Source of the DNA: Betaproteobacteria bacterium
GTDB lineage: Bacteria; Pseudomonadota; Gammaproteobacteria; Burkholderiales; Burkholderiaceae_C
Direction: 5' to 3'
Assembly: GCA_009927195.1 (NCBI GenBank)
Contig: RFNL01000376.1
Coordinates: 1-7,667, forward strand
DNA: 7,667 nt
Positions 1 through 6,087 of the stretch are shown here, one piece after another. The notes beneath the pieces are model-generated. The model was not told where the DNA came from. It searched no databases and saw nothing but the letters and a program-made list of their open reading frames with translations. The translations under genes were made by a program, and so were the position numbers. The number at the start of each line of letters is the position of its first letter. Position 1 is the first letter of the stretch.

Positions 1-612
1 TTCTTCTTGCAAGTCCAAAATAAAACGCGCCATGTCTTCGGTTTCCTCGCGGTTCATGCCCGCCACAGGTTCGTCCAGCATCAATATCTTGGGCCGCATG
101 GCCAAGGCACGGGCCAACTCGATCCGCTTTTGAAGGCCATACGACAAAGATGCCACGCTTTGATGTCGAACATGGTCAATTTCCAAAAAGTCAATCACAT
201 CGCGCTCGATTTCCTCGCGCAACGCCAACTCTTCGCGCTGGCTTTGGCCCCAATAAGCCATGGCTTGCAAGGTATTGGCCGCCATTCGGTTGTGACCACC
301 GAGCTTTATGTTGTCCAGCACCGTCATGCCCCGAAACAAGGCCACGTTTTGAAAGGTGCGCGCCAAGCCCATGGCGGCGCGCACATTGGGTTTGGTGTGG
401 GAAATGTCCTGCCCTTCCAACACCATGCGGCCTTGCTGGGGTTTGTAAAAGCCCGAAATGGTGTTGAATAAACTGGTTTTGCCAGCCCCATTGGGCCCGA
501 TCACGGCGGTGATCTCTCCCGCCTTGACCTGTAGCGACACCCCGCTCAAGGCATTGATCCCCCCAAAGCGCAGGTGCACGTCTTCAACTGACAACATGGG
601 GGCGAGGTTCAT
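1..612 (-). CDS. livG: LivG-type ABC transporter ATP-binding protein, 3' end cut by window
   Basis: ATP-hydrolysing subunit of a branched-chain amino acid (HAAT/Liv) family importer, acting at the cytoplasmic face of the inner membrane. The visible 204 residues hold a Walker A GPNGAGKTS (39-47), the Q-loop glutamine at about 88 (RTFQN), the signature LSYGLQKRIELARAL (156-170), Walker B ILMLDEP (176-182) and a LivG-like D-loop AGMN (184-187). The H-loop and last ~50 residues lie beyond base 1, as LivG proteins are about 255 residues. The ATG at 612 was chosen; a second in-frame ATG at 597 (residue 6) is possible, and neither has a good ribosome binding site. It lies 101 bases downstream of the P450 gene on the same strand, so the transported compound may be a P450 or thiolase pathway substrate rather than an amino acid. 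Family certain, substrate unknown; the symbol denotes the family type, not a proven function. Confidence 0.93.
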   Translation of the reverse strand, partial: MNLAPMLSVEDVHLRFGGINALSGVSLQVKAGEITAVIGPNGAGKTSLFNTISGFYKPQQGRMVLEGQDISHTKPNVRAAMGLARTFQNVALFRGMTVLDNIKLGGHNRMAANTLQAMAYWGQSQREELALREEIERDVIDFLEIDHVRHQSVASLSYGLQKRIELARALAMRPKILMLDEPVAGMNREETEDMARFILDLQEE

Positions 613-713
613 GGGTTTATGCAAAGAAATTTGATTTCAATCATTGACCAAAACAGGTGCAGTGGTCACATCGGAAACCCCAAGAACAAGGCCCATTTTT
701 ATTGAACATAGGT
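613..713 (-). other. P450-livG gap tiled by two tiny ORFs
   Basis: The 101 bases between the P450 stop and the livG ATG hold a 22-codon ORF (709-641) and an 11-codon ORF (644-609), both on the minus strand. The first starts four bases after the P450 stop, ends in an ATGA overlap with the second, and the second ends in an ATGA overlap with the livG ATG at 612. The first would contain four cysteines (C8, C14, C17, C19). Neither has a convincing ribosome binding site. They may be chance, leader peptides keeping ribosomes running into livG, or remnants of a lost gene. No clear promoter or terminator was seen. Confidence 0.2.
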
Positions 714-1934
714 TCATGTCCGCTTGACCCGAACCGTCAAACCATGCATGCCCCGAAACACCAAAGAATTGATCCAAGTTTGTTCGCCCACCGGTTCGAT
801 CTGCGAAAAGGTTTGCAGCACTTTGGGGAAAGCCACTTGACCTTCGGTGCGCGCCAGTGGGAAACCCAGGCAAATGTGCATGCCGTAGCCAAAGGTGAGG
901 TGGGCCACGCCATCGCGCTCCAAGTCGAGTTGGTCAGCGTGTTCATAAACTCTGGGGTCGCGGTTGGCAGCGTTGAGCATGATGAACATGCGTTCACCGG
1001 GTTGCAATGTTTTGCCATGCAACTCATAGGGCTGGGCCACCAAGCGCACCTGAGCGCCCGATGGGCCGTCGTAGCGCAGCAACTCCTCGACCGCCGCCGC
1101 GTTCAAATCGGGCCGCTGACGCAACTTGTTCATTTGGTCGGGGAAGCGCATCAACGACAGCATGCCATTGGCAATGTGGTTGGTGGTGGTTTCATGGCCC
1201 GCAAACAACAGCAAGATGCAGGTGGCGACGAGTTCGTCTTCGCTCAAACGGTCGTCGCCATCGCGCAATTGCACCAATTCGGTGATCAAGTCCGCCTGGG
1301 GGTGGGCGCGACGCTGGGCAATCAAATCCCGAAAGAAAGCGGCCATCTCTTGGGTGGCTTGCTCAGCGGTGTCGTATTTTTCGCTGGAGGTGCGCGATGA
1401 GCCAATGAACAAGGCCATGTCGTCGGACAGGCGTTTGACTTTGGCCAAATCCTCGCGCGCCACACCGAGCAAGGCCATGATGACCAAGCAGGGCAAAGGG
1501 CCGGCAAACTCGGCAATGAAGTCAAACTCCTCTTTGTCACGAAACCGGTTGAGCAGCCAGTCGGCGATGTCTTCCACCTGGGGGCGCATGGCCTGCATGG
1601 ATTTGGCATGGAACACTTTGCTGGTCAAGCGCCGCAGCCGGGTGTGCTCGGGGGGGTCTTTGAACACCATCCACAAGGACAAGTAGCGCATGATGCTGCC
1701 AATCCGCTCGGCCTCAGGCCCAGACAGGGTTTCGAAGAAGGGCCGCAAACGGTCAGACGACAAATGGTCTTTGTCCATGCACACCGCTTTGATGTCGTCG
1801 TAACGGGTCAGCACCCAACTGCGCAAACGCGGGCTCCAGTGGCAAGGGTCTTCATCGCGCATGCGTTGAAAAATCGGATAGGGGTTGGCCAGAACGGCGG
1901 GGTCTTCTGGGTGCCAATCGATCGCGGTGCTCAT
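714..1934 (-). CDS. Cytochrome P450, soluble bacterial type
   Basis: Heme-thiolate monooxygenase of 406 residues, a usual length for soluble class I bacterial P450s; there is no membrane anchor. Seen directly: C-helix region HTRLRRL (97-103), I-helix oxygen-activation motif AGHETT (245-250), K-helix ExxR as E284-L-L-R287, and the heme-binding loop FGYGMHICLG (348-357) with the axial cysteine at C355. All essential residues are present, so it should be active given an electron donor. No ferredoxin or ferredoxin reductase gene lies in the window. Its ATG overlaps the stop of the upstream thiolase gene (ATGA), implying co-transcription and translational coupling. The pairing with two thiolases and a Liv-type transporter suggests hydroxylation of a compound later degraded as a CoA thioester. 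The CYP family and substrate cannot be assigned from sequence alone. Confidence 0.97.
   Translation of the reverse strand: MSTAIDWHPEDPAVLANPYPIFQRMRDEDPCHWSPRLRSWVLTRYDDIKAVCMDKDHLSSDRLRPFFETLSGPEAERIGSIMRYLSLWMVFKDPPEHTRLRRLTSKVFHAKSMQAMRPQVEDIADWLLNRFRDKEEFDFIAEFAGPLPCLVIMALLGVAREDLAKVKRLSDDMALFIGSSRTSSEKYDTAEQATQEMAAFFRDLIAQRRAHPQADLITELVQLRDGDDRLSEDELVATCILLLFAGHETTTNHIANGMLSLMRFPDQMNKLRQRPDLNAAAVEELLRYDGPSGAQVRLVAQPYELHGKTLQPGERMFIMLNAANRDPRVYEHADQLDLERDGVAHLTFGYGMHICLGFPLARTEGQVAFPKVLQTFSQIEPVGEQTWINSLVFRGMHGLTVRVKRT
1931..1934 (-). other. ATGA stop/start overlap between thiolase and P450 genes
   Basis: On the minus strand the TGA stop of the thiolase (1931-1933) and the ATG of the P450 (1932-1934) share bases in an ATGA. 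This places the P450 in the -1 frame relative to the thiolase and is the classic arrangement for translational coupling. A GGA followed by seven A's just upstream is the only purine-rich stretch that could serve as a ribosome binding site. Confidence 0.9.
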
Positions 1935-3190
1935 GCGTTTTTTTCCAAAATGGTGACAGCGCAGGCGGCTTCATCAAAGCCCATCACGCCGCCACCGTTT
2001 TCAATCAGCCCAATGGCCGCCCCCCCTACCTGACGCGGCCCAGCTTCGCCACGCAACTGCATACACACTTCATGCACCATGGACAAGCCGGTGGCTCCCA
2101 CCGGATGGCCTTTGGAGACCAAGCCGCCTGACACGTTCACCGGCAAGCGCCCGCCCAAAGCGGTTTCGCCCGATTCCACCAATCGCCCGCCCTGTCCGTC
2201 TGGGCATTGCCGCAACATTTCCAGTTGGTATATTTCACAAAACGATGTGGCATCGTGCAATTCGATCAGGTCGATGTCTTGCGGCTGCAAGCCGGTGCGG
2301 GCATAGGCTTTGTCAGCGGCGATGCGCGACAAACCCGGCTCATCCAGCGAGCGGTATTTGCCACCCGACAACTCGCTGGTGCGCACCTTCACGGCCCGCG
2401 CACGGGCGGCGGGCGAGAAATGGACCAAAGCGGCCTCGGAGCACAAAATGGCTGCGGCCGCACCATCGCCCAAGGGTGAGCACATGGCGCGGGTCAAGGG
2501 CCAACTGATCTCGCGATCGGCCAGCACCTCGTCCACCGTCAATTCGAAACGGTACTGGGCTTTGGGGTTGAGGCTGCCGTGGTGGTGATTTTTGGCCGCA
2601 CCCGCGGCGATTTGCCGCTGGGTGGTGCCATGGGTCTTCATGTGCCATGCCGCTTGCATGGCATAGGTGTCCATGAAAATGGTGCGACCAGGTGCGATTT
2701 CAAAAGGCTTGCCCGCAGCTTCACCGGCAAGCCGGTAATAGTCTTGCCAGCGCTGGGGTTCGAGTTGATCAACCGCCGTGCCAAAAATTTCGGGGATGCG
2801 CTCAGGCCGATCGGGGCTGATGAGTTTTTCCACCCCCAACGCCAAGCTGACCTGGCATTGTCCCGACAAGATGTCTTTCCACGCCCCATGAAATGCCAGC
2901 GATGCCGTGGCGCAGCCACCCTCGACATTGACCATGGGCACGCGCTCTGGAAACAAGCCCGCTTGTACCATCGGGGTGAAGCACACCTGACCCCGAATCC
3001 CACCTTGTCCCCACTGTCCCATGCCACAGTTGCCAAACCAAGCTTGTTCGATCAAGCGGGCATCGCTCAACGCCAAACCGGCATCTTGCATCGCCTCGGT
3101 GTAAGCCCATTGGGCCAAGTCGGCAAAAGAACGATCGGCGTGTTTGCCAAAGGGTGTACAACTTGTGCCGATGACGTAGACGTCGATCAT
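1931..3190 (-). CDS. SCP2-type thiolase-fold protein (acyl-CoA acetyltransferase-like)
   Basis: Thiolase-superfamily protein of 419 residues, typical of stand-alone SCP-x/SCP2-type thiolases and their aldolase relatives. The nucleophilic cysteine is C93 in NVEGGCATAS (88-97). A glycine-rich core SPLGDGAAAA spans 238-247. HDAT at 312-315 stands where canonical thiolases have NEAF and SCP2-thiolases have HDCF, and GHPVGATG at 361-368 carries the catalytic histidine H362. The C-terminal CxG of canonical thiolases is replaced by ENGGG (397-401), so no second catalytic cysteine is seen at either usual position; C318 is nearby in sequence. Start: ATG at 3190 with GGTGA seven bases upstream. It is the first gene of a minus-strand operon with the P450 and Liv ATPase. 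Expected role is cleavage or formation of a C-C bond in a CoA thioester, either thiolytic or retro-aldol. Fold certain, reaction unsure. Confidence 0.92.
   Translation of the reverse strand: MIDVYVIGTSCTPFGKHADRSFADLAQWAYTEAMQDAGLALSDARLIEQAWFGNCGMGQWGQGGIRGQVCFTPMVQAGLFPERVPMVNVEGGCATASLAFHGAWKDILSGQCQVSLALGVEKLISPDRPERIPEIFGTAVDQLEPQRWQDYYRLAGEAAGKPFEIAPGRTIFMDTYAMQAAWHMKTHGTTQRQIAAGAAKNHHHGSLNPKAQYRFELTVDEVLADREISWPLTRAMCSPLGDGAAAAILCSEAALVHFSPAARARAVKVRTSELSGGKYRSLDEPGLSRIAADKAYARTGLQPQDIDLIELHDATSFCEIYQLEMLRQCPDGQGGRLVESGETALGGRLPVNVSGGLVSKGHPVGATGLSMVHEVCMQLRGEAGPRQVGGAAIGLIENGGGVMGFDEAACAVTILEKNA
1938..1945 (-). promoter_or_regulatory. Candidate -1 slippery site (A AAA AAC) before thiolase/P450 overlap
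   Basis: The last thiolase codons read GAA AAA AAC GCA TGA. The heptamer A AAA AAC is a known -1 programmed frameshift motif and lies in the correct phase, since the thiolase frame reads AAA then AAC. A -1 slip there continues CGC ATG into the P450 frame, giving a thiolase-P450 fusion of about 825 residues. No clear stimulatory hairpin was recognised downstream. The A run could equally be part of the P450 ribosome binding region or arise from the Lys-Asn codons by chance. Confidence 0.3.
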
Positions 3191-3278
3191 GGATGATTCA
3201 CCCAGGACACCGACTCAATCAGGGGATGAAATTTTTGCTGCATAGTGAATAAAGTCTCATTGATATGCTTAGAATGCC

Positions 3279-3290
3279 AAACGATTGTTT
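3279..3290. promoter_or_regulatory. Candidate operator: AAAC-N4-GTTT inverted repeat
   Basis: AAACGATTGTTT forms a perfect 4+4 inverted repeat with a 4-base centre, preceded by C. It resembles the CAAAC-N2-4-GTTTG pattern described for PsrA, a TetR-family regulator of fatty acid catabolism in pseudomonads, but the final G is T here. It sits just upstream of the TAAAAT -10 candidate, where a bound repressor would block RNA polymerase. No regulator gene is in the window. The repeat is short enough to occur by chance. Confidence 0.3.
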
Positions 3291-3336
3291 TTCTAAAATT
3301 CAGGTTTGACCATTCAGGAAAACCCGATAACCCCTC

Positions 3337-3343
3337 AAGGAGG
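3337..3343 (+). promoter_or_regulatory. Strong ribosome binding site that sets a TTG start
   Basis: AAGGAGG, a near-perfect anti-16S match, ends six bases before the TTG at 3350. This outweighs the upstream in-frame GTG at 3245, which has no such site and would add 35 residues unlike any thiolase N terminus. Confidence 0.85.
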
Positions 3344-3349
3344 CTGCAA

Positions 3350-4552
3350 TTGACTGGATTTCAAGACATCATTTTGAGCGCAGGTGCGCGAACTCCGCTG
3401 GGTGACTTTGGAAAATCCTTGCGCGATACACCCCTGAGCACCTTAGCCGTGCATGCGGTGAAGGAGAGTTTGCGCCGGGCCAACCTATTGGCGAAAGATG
3501 TGGATCACCTGGTGTTTGGCAACACCGCGCCCGTCGATCACGATGGTTTGTTTGCCAGCCGGAAAATTGCCATTGATGCGGGCATGCCCATAGAAAGCGC
3601 TGCCATGGGCGTGTCACGTGCCTGTGGCACTGGCTCGCAGGCAATCGTCACGGCTGCCCAGCAAATCGCTTCAGGACACAGCCATGTGGCCATTGCCGCC
3701 GGCGGCGAAAACTATTCCCGAGTCCCCTACTTGGCGCATCAGGTGCGGTGGGGCGCGCAGCGTGGACCGTTTGAGTTTGTCGATGGCCTGGACTACATCT
3801 ATCGGTGTCCTTTCACCCGTGAGTTGATGGGTGACACGGCAGAAAACATGGTGGCCCGATTTGGTTACTCCCGCCAAGCCATGGACGAATGGGGCTATAT
3901 GAGCCAACAACGTGCTGGCGCTGCCATGAAAAGCGGTTTTTTGGCGCGCCAAATCGCGCCGATTGAACTCACTGGCCCAAAAGGCAGCAAGCACTTGTTC
4001 GCCCAAGATGAGTTCCCCCGCCCAGAGGTAACGTTGGAGAAGTTGGCCTCCCTCAAACCTGCTTTTCGCAAAGATGGAAAAGGCAGTGTCACAGCAGGCA
4101 ACTCCAGTGGCGTGACCGATGGTGCTGCGGCCTTGGTGGTGGCAAGCCTGTCAGCGGCACAGCGCCTGGGCATTCCGGTTCAGGCGCGCTTGCTCGATTG
4201 GGCCGTGGTGGGTGTTCCAGCAGAAATCATGGGTTCTGGCCCAGTGCCCGCAATCCAACGCTTGCTGGCGCAACGCCAACTCAAAGTGGCGGACATCGAC
4301 TATTTCGAAATCAATGAGGCTTTTGCAGTGGTCAACCTGCATGCTGAACGTGAATTGGGTGTTCCGCGCGAGCGCACCAATTTATATGGCGGTGGCATCA
4401 GTTTGGGACACCCGCCTGGTGCCACGGGCTTGCGCATGACCTTGACCGCCATGCACCACCTGGCGGACACAGGAGGGCGTTACGCCATTATCAGCATGTG
4501 TTTGGGGTCCGGCATGGGTATGGCCACCCTGATTGAGAATGTCCAAGTCTGA
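3350..4552 (+). CDS. Acetyl-CoA acetyltransferase / 3-ketoacyl-CoA thiolase
   Basis: Canonical thiolase of 400 residues counted from the TTG start. All catalytic elements are present: acyl-accepting cysteine C92 in SRACGTGSQ (89-97), NEAF at 322-325, GHPPGATG at 353-360 with H354, and the proton-shuttling cysteine C384 in CLGSGMG (384-390). The segment GNSSGVTDGAAA before the C-terminal half is also standard. It catalyses reversible thiolytic cleavage of a 3-ketoacyl-CoA to acetyl-CoA and a shortened acyl-CoA, or condensation of two acetyl-CoA. The TTG at 3350 is favoured by the AAGGAGG six bases upstream and by family length (390-400 residues). It diverges from the SCP2-type thiolase/P450 operon and probably shares its control region, so a degradative role in the same pathway is likely. 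Chain-length preference cannot be read, so FadA, AtoB or PhaA type is left open. Confidence 0.95.
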   Translation: MTGFQDIILSAGARTPLGDFGKSLRDTPLSTLAVHAVKESLRRANLLAKDVDHLVFGNTAPVDHDGLFASRKIAIDAGMPIESAAMGVSRACGTGSQAIVTAAQQIASGHSHVAIAAGGENYSRVPYLAHQVRWGAQRGPFEFVDGLDYIYRCPFTRELMGDTAENMVARFGYSRQAMDEWGYMSQQRAGAAMKSGFLARQIAPIELTGPKGSKHLFAQDEFPRPEVTLEKLASLKPAFRKDGKGSVTAGNSSGVTDGAAALVVASLSAAQRLGIPVQARLLDWAVVGVPAEIMGSGPVPAIQRLLAQRQLKVADIDYFEINEAFAVVNLHAERELGVPRERTNLYGGGISLGHPPGATGLRMTLTAMHHLADTGGRYAIISMCLGSGMGMATLIENVQV

Positions 4553-4574
4553 TTGATTGACAAACTACAGCACA
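4553..4574. other. 22-base convergent junction without a visible terminator
   Basis: The plus-strand thiolase stop (4550-4552) and the minus-strand nagZ stop (4575-4577) face each other with only 22 bases between. No hairpin plus T-run is visible in the gap or in the adjoining ends of the two genes, so transcripts from each side may run into the other gene. Confidence 0.7.
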
Positions 4575-5675
4575 TCAAGGCAAGGCATCAAGCGCGGCCA
4601 TGTAGTTGGGATCGGTCATCAATTCAGTCCAATCCATGGCCGGCACGCTGGGCAGCAAACGCCGTCTGCGCCACTCGCTGATGTCACTGCCTTGCCAGCG
4701 TTGCTGCTGCTGGGCCTGCCACAGGCCATCGAGCAAATCATCGACCGCTTGTCCGCCGCCTTCGCTCTCAGCGGTGCTTTGGTTGCACAACAGCACCATG
4801 TCGCAACCGGCTTGCAAGGCGACCAAAGCGGCATCGGTGTAAGACACCGTTTTGCCACCAATGTGACGCGCACCTTCCATGGACAAATCGTCGCTGAAGA
4901 TTGCGCCTTGAAAGCCCAGTTGACGACGCAAGATGTCTTGCAACCAGCGGGCAGAAAAACCAGCGGGCAACATATCCACATCGGGGTAGATGACATGGGC
5001 CGGCATGATGCTGGTCAAACTCAGGGTCAACCATTCATAGGGCTTGGCATCATCGCCCATGATGGTTTGCAGGCTACGTTTATCGACAGGCACTTCAGTG
5101 TGTGAGTCTGCCCGCACAAATCCGTGACCGGGAAAATGTTTACCGCAATTGGACATACCTGATTGCAGCAAACCGTGCATGAGGTGTTGCGCCAATACCG
5201 TGACGATTTGCGGATCGCGGTGAAAAGCCCGGTCGCCAATCACGCCACTCTCACCATGGTCCAATCGAGCACGGGCGTGAAGCTCAGGTCCACCCCACAG
5301 GCGCGCAACTCGGCGCCCAACACATGGCCGCAAGCGGTGGCGGCTTTGCACGCCTGCAAGGCCGCGCTGCCCGCTGGTGCGCCAGGGGGCACGTCTTGCA
5401 TCCACAGCGCGCCCAGTTGGCGCATGGGTGGCAAATGGGTGAATCCACCAGTGCGAAACCGCTGCACGCGCCCGCCCTCGTGGTCGACACAAATCAAGGC
5501 ATCGGGCCGCACGGCTTTGATGTCTTCGCACAGTGCGGTCAACTGCGCACGGTTGACCCAATTGCGGCCAAACAAAATCAACCCACCGGTGAGCGGATGG
5601 GCCAAGCGGCGCTTGTCCGTGGCTCAGTTGGGTGCCAGCAATGTCCAAAATCAGCGGGGCATGGGAGGTATTCAA
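4575..5675 (-). CDS. nagZ: NagZ beta-N-acetylhexosaminidase, with two compensating frameshifts
   Basis: Cytoplasmic family 3 glycoside hydrolase that removes N-acetylglucosamine from anhydro-muropeptides during peptidoglycan recycling. In the outer frame, residues 1-18 (LILDIAGTQLS) and about 138-366 are normal NagZ: GESGVIGDRAF (141-151), KHFPGHG (179-185), the catalytic-histidine loop DSH (190-192) and the nucleophile region SDDLSMEGA (261-269). Residues ~19-137 read as nonsense. The true middle, with AHPLTGGLILFGRN, VDHEGGRVQRF and LSFTPVLD, lies in another frame across about 5263-5605. One extra base near 5621-5622 and one missing base at 5263-5264 explain it; correction restores a 366-residue protein. 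The start is TTG at 5675, three bases after the acpS stop; no ATG is available in frame. It is last in the operon. Either a sequencing artefact or an inactivated gene; identity is certain. Confidence 0.93.
   Translation of the reverse strand: MNTSHAPLILDIAGTQLSHGQAPLGPSAHRWVDFVWPQLGQPCAVDRTVRRHQSRAARCLDLCRPRGRARAAVSHWWIHPFATHAPTGRAVDARRAPWRTSGQRGLAGVQSRHRLRPCVGRRVARLWGGPELHARARLDHGESGVIGDRAFHRDPQIVTVLAQHLMHGLLQSGMSNCGKHFPGHGFVRADSHTEVPVDKRSLQTIMGDDAKPYEWLTLSLTSIMPAHVIYPDVDMLPAGFSARWLQDILRRQLGFQGAIFSDDLSMEGARHIGGKTVSYTDAALVALQAGCDMVLLCNQSTAESEGGGQAVDDLLDGLWQAQQQQRWQGSDISEWRRRRLLPSVPAMDWTELMTDPNYMAALDALP
5263..5264 (-). other. nagZ: Probable 1-base deletion in nagZ
   Basis: On the minus strand the text reads GTGCTCGATTGGACCAT. 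Adding one T (GAT TTG GAC CAT) joins LSFTPVLD to LDHGESGVIGDRAF, the expected NagZ wording. Without it the middle frame stops 12 codons later at TGA after VLDWTMVRVA. The change lies in a homopolymer run (AA on the plus strand where AAA is expected). Confidence 0.85.
5606..5624 (-). other. nagZ: Probable +1 (or -2) frameshift near nagZ N terminus
   Basis: The minus strand reads AGC CAC GGA CAA GCG CCG C before TTG GCC CAT. Dropping one C (a G of 5621-5622 on the plus strand) gives LSTDKRRLAHPLTGG, a natural NagZ segment. Restoring two bases, for example AGC GCC ACG GAC, gives LSATDKRRLAHP and would match the E. coli spacing exactly. Either change moves reading into the middle frame, and the -1 event at 5263-5264 reverses it. 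Confidence 0.8.
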
Positions 5676-5678
5676 GGC

Positions 5679-6077
5679 TCAGGCTTCCATTTGTTCGACA
5701 ACCACAAAACTGACCGCGTAATCGGTCTCGTCACTGACGCTCACGCGGGCCACCAGTCGGCGTGCATTGCACCAGTCTTTCAACGCACCGTGCAGCACCA
5801 CCTGGGGCTCGCCGCTGGGTAGTTTGGCAATTTCACACAAGCGCCAGGTCATGGGCATGCGCATGCCCAAACCGATGGCTTTGCTGAATGCCTCTTTGGC
5901 CGAAAAACGGGTGGCCAGGTAACGCACGCCGCGCTCTGGCCAGCGGGCACTGCGGTTGCGCCAGGTTTGCATCTCCGCATCGGCCAAAATTTTGGCGGCA
6001 AAACGCTCGCCATGTTTGTCCAATGATTGGCGAATGCGACGCACATCGCAAATATCGGTGCCAATGCCGTAAACCAT
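5679..6077 (-). CDS. acpS: Holo-[acyl-carrier-protein] synthase AcpS
   Basis: Transfers the 4'-phosphopantetheine arm from coenzyme A to the conserved serine of apo-ACP, activating it for fatty acid synthesis in the cytoplasm. The 132 residues fit the family (about 120-130). Seen: the N-terminal magnesium-binding motif GIGTDICDVRRI (4-15) with D8, and the second signature RFSAKEAFSKAIG (57-69), whose E62 and K66 are the expected metal/CoA-site residues. The ATG at 6077 begins MVYGIGTD, the normal N terminus. It starts 10 bases after the pdxJ stop and ends 3 bases before nagZ, so it is translated within the era-recO-pdxJ-acpS operon. No good ribosome binding site is visible, which suggests reliance on coupling with pdxJ. 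Nothing unusual in the protein. Confidence 0.97.
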   Translation of the reverse strand: MVYGIGTDICDVRRIRQSLDKHGERFAAKILADAEMQTWRNRSARWPERGVRYLATRFSAKEAFSKAIGLGMRMPMTWRLCEIAKLPSGEPQVVLHGALKDWCNARRLVARVSVSDETDYAVSFVVVEQMEA

Positions 6078-6087
6078 GCGGTTGCTG

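Larger units (their letters stand above)
3191..3349. promoter_or_regulatory. Divergent promoter region between the two thiolase genes
   Basis: This 159-base gap separates the divergent starts (minus ATG at 3190, plus TTG at 3350) and must hold promoters for both transcription units. The middle part, roughly 3230-3300, is clearly more AT-rich than the flanking genes. I found no strong sigma70 pair on either strand. The best plus-strand -10-like element is TAAAAT at 3294-3299, with only a weak TTAGAA 19 bases upstream (3269-3274). On the minus strand, a TTGGCA-like -35 (3275-3280) lacks a well-spaced -10. Confidence 0.6.

Noticed and set aside
7..471. 154-codon open frame on the plus strand
   Set aside because: Opposite the Liv ATPase, whose Walker A, signature and Walker B motifs are on the minus strand.
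626..638. Inverted repeat GAAAT-TTG-ATTTC upstream of livG
   Set aside because: Only a five-base stem of AT-rich sequence with no extension; too short to claim as an operator or hairpin.
657..1400. 247-codon open frame on the plus strand
   Set aside because: It lies opposite the P450, whose heme-binding, ExxR and I-helix motifs are all on the minus strand; the plus translation shows no recognisable family.
2579..3196. 205-codon open frame on the plus strand
   Set aside because: Shadow of the SCP2-type thiolase, which has catalytic motifs and a proper start on the minus strand.
3306..3332. TTGACC as a -35 element for the plus-strand thiolase
   Set aside because: The only -10-like sequence after it (GATAAC/ATAACC) is 14-15 bases away, too close, and would put the transcript start nearly on the ribosome binding site.
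3245..3349. 35-residue N-terminal extension of the plus-strand thiolase from a GTG start
   Set aside because: No ribosome binding site precedes the GTG, the residues do not look like a thiolase N terminus, and AAGGAGG is placed perfectly for the TTG at 3350.
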